Below are positions 1 through 5,474 of a stretch of DNA of 6,488 nt, piece by piece. The translations under genes and the position numbers were made by a program. Numbering within the stretch: the stretch's first letter is position 1; every line of letters begins with the position of its first letter. The notes under the pieces are model-generated. The model was not told where the DNA came from. It did no database searches and saw only the letters and a program-made list of their open reading frames with translations. The stretch is from CALBTQ01 sp036743315 (GTDB taxonomy: Bacteria > Lernaellota > Lernaellaia > Lernaellales > Lernaellaceae), in contig DAINPV010000237.1 in assembly GCA_036743315.1 (NCBI GenBank), positions 1 to 6,488 on the forward strand. Reading direction: 5' to 3'.

Positions 1-1
1 G

Positions 2-265
2 CCGGAAATGGTGATTGACGGCGTAACCGGCCATTTATATTCTCCGGGCAACTCGGCGGCATTGGCAAAAAAAATCCAAGAAGTTCTGGCCGATCCGGCG
101 GAGGCAGCCCAAATGGCTCAACGAGCCGGCGAACGCGTCGCCGAAACTTTCACGATGGAAAAGAACATCAGGGAAATCCTGGACCTTTACGAGGAAGCTC
201 TGGGGACTAAAATGAAACAACAACTCACCGCTCCCCAGCATGAGGGGAATGGGAGGATGATATGA
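2..265 (+). CDS. Glycosyltransferase, GT4-like (C-terminal end only)
   Basis: Only the last 87 residues are present; the gene enters from the left edge. What is visible matches the end of a GT-B fold glycosyltransferase of the GT4 type: a V-x-D-G-x-T-G-x-L-Y stretch followed by P-G-N and an A-L-A-K-K-I helix, then a D-P-A-E segment, and a closing helix with F-T-M-E-K and L-Y-E-E-A. In this family these parts follow the nucleotide-sugar binding site, so the catalytic and donor-binding residues lie outside the window. The protein would be cytoplasmic or membrane-associated and add one sugar to a growing glycan; donor and acceptor cannot be told. About 20 residues after the last recognisable helix are polar and probably a non-conserved tail. 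Its TGA stop overlaps the ATG of the next gene (ATGA), which points to one operon and translational coupling. Confidence 0.85.
   Translation, partial: PEMVIDGVTGHLYSPGNSAALAKKIQEVLADPAEAAQMAQRAGERVAETFTMEKNIREILDLYEEALGTKMKQQLTAPQHEGNGRMI
251..256 (+). promoter_or_regulatory. Ribosome binding site for the GT9-like gene
   Basis: GGGAGG lies 5 bases before the ATG at 262, inside the last codons of the preceding gene. It supports ATG 262 over the in-frame ATGs at 307 and 316, which lack a comparable site. Confidence 0.7.
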
Positions 266-1398
266 AGCGAACCTGGCCTTGGTTGATTCGCTCCGCACGA
301 GCGATTATGGACATCATGCCCACGGAACAGCGAAAAACCGTTTCCAGTATTTTACTGTTGGAAACCCTGGGCGTGAAAGACGCGGTGGCCGCCACGCCGG
401 CGATCGATGCGTTGCTCTCGACCTTCCCCGGCGCGAAAATCATCCTCGCCGCCACTCCGGCTTCGTGCCAGATGTTGCGGCACGACAACCGCATTTCCGA
501 AACGATTCCCGTCGCTGCACCATGGGTCTTTTCCACCGCCAACCGCAAAGCCTTCGCCGGCAGCGTGGCCAAGCTCTGCGCCAAGACCTATGACATCGCC
601 ATCGACCTGGACAACAACCCGGGCAATCGTTTGATGCTCGGTCTCGTATCCGCACCCGTGCGCGTGGGCCATGTGGGGCAGAGCGATTTCACGTTGACTC
701 ACAAGGTCGCGCTGCCGCCGACGGAGATGTCGACTGCCGACCGCAAGTTGGAACTGGCAGTCAAAGCCGGCGCCAAGATGGTGCACAGCCTGCCGTCGCT
801 ACGACTCACCTACAGCGATCAACGCTACATTCAGGACCTGCTCAACGGCCTGAATCTTGCCCAGAAATTTCTAGTCGCAATCAGCGCCGATGCCGCAGAT
901 ATCAAATGCCGCTGGCCCGACAATTACTTTTCCGAATTGGGCGACCGCATCCGGGAAATCCGGCCCGATGCCGAAGTGTTGTTCTTCGGCGCACCCGGCG
1001 ACAGCGCCAAGCTCGATCAACTCACCAAACAGATGACCAGCCGACCGTCGACATTGCTGCTGTCCCTGCCGCGTCTGGCCGCGTTCCTCGAACGTTGCGA
1101 TATCTATTTCGGCTTGCACTCGGGACCGTCGTATATCGCCGGCGCGATCGGCGTGCGTTCGATTCTGCTGTATCCGCGCCACGAGTTTTTCACCGCGCCG
1201 GTTGGTCCGCACATTCGCGTACTGGCGCCGCATAACGATTTGACCGAGGTCAAACCGGCGTTCGCCGCCGAAGCGATCGTGCGCGCCATCGACGAACTGC
1301 CGGCCAAAACGCCCGAAGCGAGCCGTGAGCCGCAGATCGCCAAAGCGCAGAACCTTTATTTCCACACGGTGCAGGAAGTCACCGAAACGAGCCGCTAG
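262..1398 (+). CDS. Glycosyltransferase family 9 (heptosyltransferase-like), divergent active site
   Basis: The 378-residue protein has the two-domain plan of GT9 (ADP-heptose:LPS heptosyltransferase) proteins. The N-terminal domain starts near residue 28 with a hydrophobic strand, then L-G-V-K-D-A-V and T-P-A-I, like the family's G-D-x-L-x-x-x-P-A-L; Asp40 aligns with the proposed catalytic base. A second strand reads D-I-A-I-D-L-D. The C-terminal domain contains V-A-I-S-A-D, V-L-F-F-G-A-P-G-D and L-H-S-G-P-S-Y-I-A-G-A-I-G (residues 285-297). The last is the donor-site block, usually D-[ST]-G-x-x-H-x-A-A-A. Here the usual Asp is His286 and the usual His is Tyr291, so donor specificity or even activity is uncertain. 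The first 24 residues are a basic, Trp-containing extension that could touch the membrane. It overlaps the preceding glycosyltransferase by 4 bases and lies 28 bases before the radical SAM gene. Family placement is solid; heptose as the sugar is not. Confidence 0.85.
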   Translation: MKRTWPWLIRSARAIMDIMPTEQRKTVSSILLLETLGVKDAVAATPAIDALLSTFPGAKIILAATPASCQMLRHDNRISETIPVAAPWVFSTANRKAFAGSVAKLCAKTYDIAIDLDNNPGNRLMLGLVSAPVRVGHVGQSDFTLTHKVALPPTEMSTADRKLELAVKAGAKMVHSLPSLRLTYSDQRYIQDLLNGLNLAQKFLVAISADAADIKCRWPDNYFSELGDRIREIRPDAEVLFFGAPGDSAKLDQLTKQMTSRPSTLLLSLPRLAAFLERCDIYFGLHSGPSYIAGAIGVRSILLYPRHEFFTAPVGPHIRVLAPHNDLTEVKPAFAAEAIVRAIDELPAKTPEASREPQIAKAQNLYFHTVQEVTETSR

Positions 1399-1409
1399 GC
1401 ATATTGGAC

Positions 1410-1415
1410 AAGGAG
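1410..1415 (+). promoter_or_regulatory. Ribosome binding site for the radical SAM gene
   Basis: AAGGAG ends 11 bases before the ATG at 1427, a somewhat long spacing. It fixes the start at 1427: the reading frame stays open upstream to about 1325, but that part lies inside the GT9-like gene and lacks family-like sequence. Confidence 0.55.
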
Positions 1416-1426
1416 TCTCCTGGATC

Positions 1427-2875
1427 ATGCGCATCACCTTTCTCACCCCGCCCGTTCTGGTCGGCGATCGGGCGACCGAACGAGTTGCCGGCTGCACCTA
1501 CACGCTTTACCCGGTGCCCAACATTTACGAACTGACCATCGCCGCGTTGATCGAGCGCGAAGGCTTCGACGTACGCTACAAGGAATGCGTGCTCGAAGAA
1601 ATCAACCGCGCCGGATTCGAGCAGTGGCTCGCCCGCGACGATTCGGATGTTTACGCGCTGTACACGGTGAACCTGGGTCTGGAAAACGATCTGGTGGCAC
1701 ATGGGATCATTCGTCATCATCGCGGCGAACGGGTGGCCATCGTGTTCGAAGGACCGGCGCCGACGCAATTCCCCGAGCGTTTCCTGCTCGATGAACGCTC
1801 TTTCGCCGTACGCGGCGAACCCGATCACACCATGCGCGACCTGACGCATCACCTCGATCAAAACAAACCGCTGGACGATGTGCTGGGCTTGAGTTACCGC
1901 ACCGCCGACGGCATTCGTCACAACGGCATGCGTCCGCTGATCAAGGATCTGGACGAACTGCCCTTCCCCGCACGACACCTGATTCCGGAAAAGATCCGCT
2001 ACAGCTTTTCCAATCCGAAGCTGGGTGTTTCGCCGTACACGGCGGTGGCCACCAGCCGCAACTGCCCGAACCAGTGCATCTACTGCGTGCCGTCGAGCAT
2101 CACCTTCGCCCGCGAACTGGAGTTCAAGAAAAACTTCCAGCGCAAACCGCCGATCTCCATGCGCTCGGTCGAGCACGTGCGGCAGGAACTGGAGATGCTC
2201 AAGGCCGAGGGCTACAAATCATTTTCATTCCAGGACGACAATTGGATCTGGAACGACAAGCGCACCTTCGAAATGGCGGAAATGATCGGCAAGCTGGGCA
2301 TGGCCTGGGGTTGCCAGAGCCGCGCGGACCGCGTGACTGAAGAACGCATTAAAGCGATGGCCGAGGCAGGCTGCAAGTACATCGACATCGGCGTGGAGAG
2401 CTTCAACCAGGAGATCCTCGATTACGTGAAAAAGGACCTGACAGTCGAGGATCAAACCCGCGCGATCACGCTGATGAAAAAGTACGGCATGCACACCAAG
2501 ATCAACGTCCTGCTGGGCACGAGCCCGCTGGAAACGGTCGAAACCATTCGCGCCAATGAAAAGGTTATTAAGGAATTGGACGTCGACCAGGTGATGTTCT
2601 CGATCACCAGCCCTTTCCCGGGGACGGAGTTTTACGATCTGGCGAAAGCCAACGACTGGTTCGTCAACGGCGATTACGAACCGGTCGACGTGCAAAAAGA
2701 AGCGATTACCAGTTTCCCCAACCTTTCCAAGGCTACACTGGAATCCGAAGTGCGTCGTGCCAATCGCCGTTTTTTTCTGAGCCCGCGATTCATTCGCAAA
2801 AACCTCCATCGGTTCAAAAGCTACCGCGACCTCAAAGCCGCCGGCAAAGCTTTGTATCGCAAGCTATGGGCTTAG
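1427..2875 (+). CDS. B12-binding-domain radical SAM protein
   Basis: The 482-residue protein has the usual length and order of cobalamin-type radical SAM enzymes. Residues 1-155 look like the B12-binding Rossmann domain: M-R-I-T-F-L-T-P-P start, Y-x-L-x-x-L-like helix, and an F-E-G-P-A-P-T loop where relatives often have G-G-x-H-x-T, then an R-G-E-P strand. The radical SAM core follows, with the 4Fe-4S motif C-P-N-Q-C-I-Y-C (Cys213, Cys217, Cys220), an F-Q-D-D-N-W strand near 268-273, G-V-E-S at 322-325 and a late S-P-F-P-G-T-E strand. The C-terminal tail is basic with F-F-L-S-P-R-F-I, common in this group. Such enzymes generate a 5'-deoxyadenosyl radical and many methylate unactivated carbons, with others doing rearrangements or ring chemistry. 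It lies between glycosyltransferase genes, so a sugar or lipid-carrier modification is likely, but the substrate cannot be read from sequence. No classical D-x-H-x-x-G cobalamin motif is visible, which is common in this class. Confidence 0.9.
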   Translation: MRITFLTPPVLVGDRATERVAGCTYTLYPVPNIYELTIAALIEREGFDVRYKECVLEEINRAGFEQWLARDDSDVYALYTVNLGLENDLVAHGIIRHHRGERVAIVFEGPAPTQFPERFLLDERSFAVRGEPDHTMRDLTHHLDQNKPLDDVLGLSYRTADGIRHNGMRPLIKDLDELPFPARHLIPEKIRYSFSNPKLGVSPYTAVATSRNCPNQCIYCVPSSITFARELEFKKNFQRKPPISMRSVEHVRQELEMLKAEGYKSFSFQDDNWIWNDKRTFEMAEMIGKLGMAWGCQSRADRVTEERIKAMAEAGCKYIDIGVESFNQEILDYVKKDLTVEDQTRAITLMKKYGMHTKINVLLGTSPLETVETIRANEKVIKELDVDQVMFSITSPFPGTEFYDLAKANDWFVNGDYEPVDVQKEAITSFPNLSKATLESEVRRANRRFFLSPRFIRKNLHRFKSYRDLKAAGKALYRKLWA

Positions 2876-2899
2876 ACGACAACCTAAGGGATTAGGAAA

Positions 2900-4756
2900 A
2901 TGAGAATTTTATTTGTCACCCCGCGGCTACCGTACCCGCCTTTCAAGGGCGATCAGTTGCGCACATATCACTTCATTCGGGAGTTGGCGAAGGAACACAC
3001 GATCGATTTGCTTTCCTTTACGGACAGTAAAGACGACGACACTTCGCTCGAAGAATTGAGCAAGCACTGTCGCAACATTAAGTTGATTCATCTGCCCAAG
3101 TGGTGGTCGCTGCTCAAGATGTTGATTGGTTTGTTCAGTCTGGTGCCCTTCCAGATTCTCTATTACAGCTCGATGCGCATGCACATGGCGTTGAAGAAAA
3201 TGCTGAGCGACGCCAATTATGACGTCGTCCACATCTCCTTGGTGCGCATGATGGAATACGCGCTGGAATGCGGCGATACGCCGGTCGTCGTGGATCACAT
3301 CGATGCGCTGAGCTTGAACATGAAGCGCCGCATGAGCCAGACGCGCAACCCTTTGCTCAAAGCGGCGATCTGGTGGGAAGGCGTGAAAATGGAACGCTAT
3401 GAGCGTAAGTGCGAACTGGCGCAAACGCACAGCGTGATCACCAGCAAAGTCGACGCCGCCGCATTGGGCTACCACTGGATGGATGTCGTCAGCAACGGCG
3501 TCAACACGGACCAGTTCGCGCCGCAGAATGTGGAAAAGAAATTCGATACGATCTTTACCGGCAACATGTCTTATTTCCCCAACGTCGACGCCATTCACTT
3601 CTATCACGAAGAAGTGTTGCCGCATTTGCTGCAACACGATCAAAACCATCGGTTCTACATCGTCGGCATCAACCCGACCAAGGACGTAAAGGCGCTCAAA
3701 GACGACAAAAACGTTTTCGTCACCGGATTCGTCGACGACCTGACCGGCTATCTTAACCGCGCACGTCTGTTCGTCGCGCCGTTACAAGCCGGCACCGGCA
3801 TCCAAAATAAAATACTGGAAGCGATGAGCTGCGGTCTGCCGGTCGTCAGCACCAGTTACGGCAACGCGGGCATCGGCGCGAAAGACGGTCAGGAGATCAT
3901 CATCGCCAATGACGGAAGCAAATTTGCCGCGGCCATTCGCGACCTGTTGGCGAATCCGGAAAAGGGGAAAGCCATTGGCCGCAAAGCCCGCGAGTTGGTT
4001 CAAAAGCGTTTCGGCTGGGCGTCCAAAGCCGAAAAACTGGCGGATGTCTACCATGAAGCCATTCATCTGAATCGCATTAAAATGATCGAAGAACGCGCCG
4101 GTCGTGTTCCGATTGAAGCGTTGCGCTACAAGGAGAGCAACTTCCTGACCAACAACGTGTATTATCGCCGACGGGAAAGTCTACGGGCGCGCGTTTTCGA
4201 CCTCACGGTAGCCGGTTTGATTTTGCTGCTGTCCTCGCCGTTGTGGCTCGGCGCTTCGCTGGCGATTCTCCTGACCAGCGGTCGGCCGATTCTTTTCCGT
4301 CAACAACGCGTCGGCCAAGGCGGCAAGCTGTTCAACCTCTACAAGCTGCGCACCATGGTCAAGGACGCCGAAATAAACGGCGCCGTTTTCGCCGCCAAAA
4401 ACGATTCACGAGTGACGCCGTTGGGGAAATTCCTCCGCAAAACCCGTATCGACGAACTGCCGCAGTTGTTCAACATTCTACGCGGCGACATGAAGGTGAT
4501 CGGTCCGCGGCCGGAGCGGCCCGAGTTCGTTCGCAACTTCAACAACGATCTCCCGATGTACGTCTGTCGGCATTATGTCAAGCCGGGACTGACCGGTTGG
4601 GCGCAGGTGATGTTCCAATATGCAGCGGGTGTCGATGACACTTACAAAAAGCTGCAATATGATTTATACTATATCAAGAACAAAACGGTTCTGCTCGACC
4701 TGTTCATTCTTTTACGGACGGTCGAGGTCGTTTTGACGGGCAAGGGAGCACGCTAA
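2900..4756 (+). CDS. Bifunctional GT4 glycosyltransferase / monotopic phosphoglycosyl transferase fusion
   Basis: This 618-residue protein joins two complete enzymes. Residues 1-390 are a GT4 glycosyltransferase close to the 'stp1' PEP-CTERM/EpsH-associated sugar transferases: P-Y-P-P-F-K-G-D near the start, a V-S-N-G-V-N-T-D-x-F hinge, F-T-G-N-M-S-Y-F-P-N-V-D-A, F-Y-I-V-G, and G-T-G-I-Q-N-K-I-L-E-A-M (298-309, Glu307 the usual donor-binding Glu). A polar linker spans 391-430. Residues 431-618 are a bacterial sugar transferase (PglC/WcaJ C-terminal type): an R-V-F-D start, a hydrophobic re-entrant helix (434-458) with Ser446-Pro447, R-Q-Q-R-V-G, Y-K-L-R-T-M, the catalytic pair Asp518-Glu519 in R-I-D-E-L-P-Q-L, G-P-R-P-E-R-P-E-F (535-543) and P-G-L-T-G-W-A-Q-V. 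The PGT half should move a sugar-1-phosphate from a UDP-sugar to polyprenyl phosphate at the cytoplasmic face. The GT4 half may then add the next sugar. Start ATG 2900 follows AAGGG at 2886-2890. No frameshift separates the halves. Confidence 0.93.
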   Translation: MRILFVTPRLPYPPFKGDQLRTYHFIRELAKEHTIDLLSFTDSKDDDTSLEELSKHCRNIKLIHLPKWWSLLKMLIGLFSLVPFQILYYSSMRMHMALKKMLSDANYDVVHISLVRMMEYALECGDTPVVVDHIDALSLNMKRRMSQTRNPLLKAAIWWEGVKMERYERKCELAQTHSVITSKVDAAALGYHWMDVVSNGVNTDQFAPQNVEKKFDTIFTGNMSYFPNVDAIHFYHEEVLPHLLQHDQNHRFYIVGINPTKDVKALKDDKNVFVTGFVDDLTGYLNRARLFVAPLQAGTGIQNKILEAMSCGLPVVSTSYGNAGIGAKDGQEIIIANDGSKFAAAIRDLLANPEKGKAIGRKARELVQKRFGWASKAEKLADVYHEAIHLNRIKMIEERAGRVPIEALRYKESNFLTNNVYYRRRESLRARVFDLTVAGLILLLSSPLWLGASLAILLTSGRPILFRQQRVGQGGKLFNLYKLRTMVKDAEINGAVFAAKNDSRVTPLGKFLRKTRIDELPQLFNILRGDMKVIGPRPERPEFVRNFNNDLPMYVCRHYVKPGLTGWAQVMFQYAAGVDDTYKKLQYDLYYIKNKTVLLDLFILLRTVEVVLTGKGAR

Positions 4757-4761
4757 CGGCT

Positions 4762-4766
4762 GGAGG
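4762..4766 (+). promoter_or_regulatory. Ribosome binding site deciding the PilZ start
   Basis: GGAGG sits 8 bases before ATG 4775 and 5 bases before an in-frame GTG at 4772. The spacing and the codon favour ATG 4775, though a one-codon longer product from GTG is possible. Confidence 0.6.
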
Positions 4767-4774
4767 TTGTCGTG

Positions 4775-5125
4775 ATGAGTAAGATAACCAATCCGATCAA
4801 CAAGCGCGTTCATCCGCGCCTGCCCACGATGCTGAAAGTGGAGTATTCCAAGGGCGGCGACGTCTATGCCGACTACTCGACGAACATCAGCAAAGGCGGG
4901 TTGTTTCTCCATGCCAAACAAGCGTTGGAGTTGGGCAATCGCCTTCATTTGCGTCTGACCCTGCCCGGCGAACCGCGCCCGATTCAGGCGATCGGCTTGG
5001 TCATGTGGACCGACAAAGGCGGTTCAGCCAGCCCCAACCTGCCGGGCGTCGGCGTGCGTTTCGCGCACATCACGCAGGAACATCGCGACCGCCTGGAATA
5101 TTTTCTCCAGCAGTTCGGCAACTGA
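4775..5125 (+). CDS. Single-domain PilZ c-di-GMP receptor
   Basis: The 116-residue protein is one PilZ domain with both ligand motifs. R-V-H-P-R (Arg11, Arg15) is the R-x-x-x-R switch, and N-I-S-K-G-G (Asn37, Ser39, Gly42) is the [DN]-x-S-x-x-G motif. The barrel continues through G-L-F-L-H, L-H-L-R-L-T-L-P, V-M-W-T-D and P-G-V-G-V-R-F, and ends in a helix with a Leu/Phe-rich face. This layout resembles the PilZ-like subfamily with many paralogues in Myxococcus xanthus (as described by TIGR02266). PilZ domains bind cyclic di-GMP and alter a partner protein; there is no output domain here, so it must act in trans. It begins 18 bases after the GT4-PGT gene, so it is probably the last gene of the glycan operon. 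A role in switching polysaccharide synthesis, or motility given the nearby hook gene, is inference. GTG 4772 is an alternative start. Confidence 0.92.
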   Translation: MSKITNPINKRVHPRLPTMLKVEYSKGGDVYADYSTNISKGGLFLHAKQALELGNRLHLRLTLPGEPRPIQAIGLVMWTDKGGSASPNLPGVGVRFAHITQEHRDRLEYFLQQFGN

Positions 5126-5128
5126 CCT

Positions 5129-5359
5129 TCAGGAAAAAATCAGACCGAGCAAGACGGGATAGAAGCGCACACCCAGGCCGAACAACCCTTTGACGATCGC
5201 CCCGGCGCCGAACAACAACGCCATCAGCAACAAACTTTTCATCAACAGACGGAAAAAGCGCAATTCGTCAAGCGTACCCATCACCGCATCGACAACCTCG
5301 TCGAATTCAGGAGCACTCTTTTTTTCCGCGATCGAATTTGTTTCCGGAGTTTCCGCCAT
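5129..5359 (-). CDS. Small membrane protein of unknown function
   Basis: I do not recognise this 76-residue protein. Residues 1-36 are polar and acidic (A-E-T-P-E-T, then an E-F-D-E-V-V-D-A-V helix). Residues 38-56 form a strong hydrophobic segment (L-L-L-M-A-L-L-F-G-A-G-A-I-V), and 58-75 are a second, weaker one with an internal Arg, ending at the C-terminus. One or two membrane passes are likely, with the acidic N-terminus probably in the cytoplasm. No signal-peptide cleavage site is evident. The start is ATG 5359, chosen for the GAGGG ribosome site 6 bases upstream. An in-frame ATG at 5419 would add 20 Cys/Arg-containing residues but starts only 4 bases beyond the T-tract of the flgE terminator, leaving no room for a leader. 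It faces the PilZ gene tail to tail with 3 bases between stops and is downstream of flgE on the same strand, separated by a terminator. The gene call rests on hydrophobic pattern and start signals only. Confidence 0.65.
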   Translation of the reverse strand: MAETPETNSIAEKKSAPEFDEVVDAVMGTLDELRFFRLLMKSLLLMALLFGAGAIVKGLFGLGVRFYPVLLGLIFS

Positions 5360-5365
5360 CGCGCA

Positions 5366-5370
5366 CCCTC
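5366..5370 (-). promoter_or_regulatory. Ribosome binding site for the small membrane protein gene
   Basis: On the minus strand GAGGG lies 6 bases before ATG 5359. It supports the shorter 76-residue product over the 96-residue reading from ATG 5419. Confidence 0.5.
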
Positions 5371-5386
5371 GCCTGTTGATACATCT

Positions 5387-5392
5387 ATTATC
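5387..5392 (-). promoter_or_regulatory. Possible -10 element for the small membrane protein gene
   Basis: The minus strand reads GATAAT, one base from TATAAT, 27 bases before ATG 5359, in the gap between the flgE terminator and this gene. No convincing -35 hexamer is seen at the right spacing, so this is a weak prediction; an alternative sigma factor or an activator would be needed if it is real. Confidence 0.25.
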
Positions 5393-5422
5393 GGCATCTT
5401 CCCCGGCCGACTTGATCATTTG

Positions 5423-5456
5423 AAAAAAAACGGCGACCCGCTTCGGGCCGCCGTTT
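5423..5456 (-). terminator. Intrinsic terminator of the flgE transcript
   Basis: Read on the minus strand, AAACGGCG-G-CCCG pairs with CGGG-T-CGCCGTTT across an AAG loop, giving a 13-bp stem whose single non-Watson-Crick pair is a G-U. A run of eight T (5430 down to 5423) overlaps and follows the descending arm. It starts 18 bases after the flgE stop codon. On the plus strand the same position is an A-C mismatch and no T-run follows, so termination should be directional. Confidence 0.92.
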
Positions 5457-5474
5457 ACTGCTATCGGCTAGTAA

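Noticed and set aside
1411..1421. Inverted repeat AGGAG-T-CTCCT at the radical SAM ribosome site, a possible translational switch
   Set aside because: With a one-base centre it cannot fold fully; only about 3 bp could form around a 5-base loop. There is no room for a riboswitch in the 28-base gap.
1379..2176. Long minus-strand open frame (265 codons) opposite the radical SAM gene, with similar ones at 871-1497, 2225-2809 and 2927-3649
   Set aside because: Their translations are rich in Arg, His, Val and Gln without recognisable motifs, and each lies opposite a well-supported gene. They are frame shadows of G/C-biased third positions.
2900..4756. Possibility that the GT4 and PGT halves are two genes
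   Set aside because: There is no stop codon or frameshift, and no ribosome site with a suitable start in the linker at about 4070-4190; the frame is open throughout.
5289..5325. Plus-strand hairpin TCGAC/GTCGA followed by seven T, a possible terminator for the glycan operon
   Set aside because: The stem is only 5 bp and the T-run starts 14 bases after it. The T-run is explained by Lys codons (E-K-K) of the small membrane protein gene on the other strand.
5360..5419. Longer start (ATG 5419) for the small membrane protein
   Set aside because: It would begin 4 bases past the flgE T-tract with no ribosome site, and adds a Cys/Arg-containing stretch unlike the rest. ATG 5359 has a proper ribosome site.
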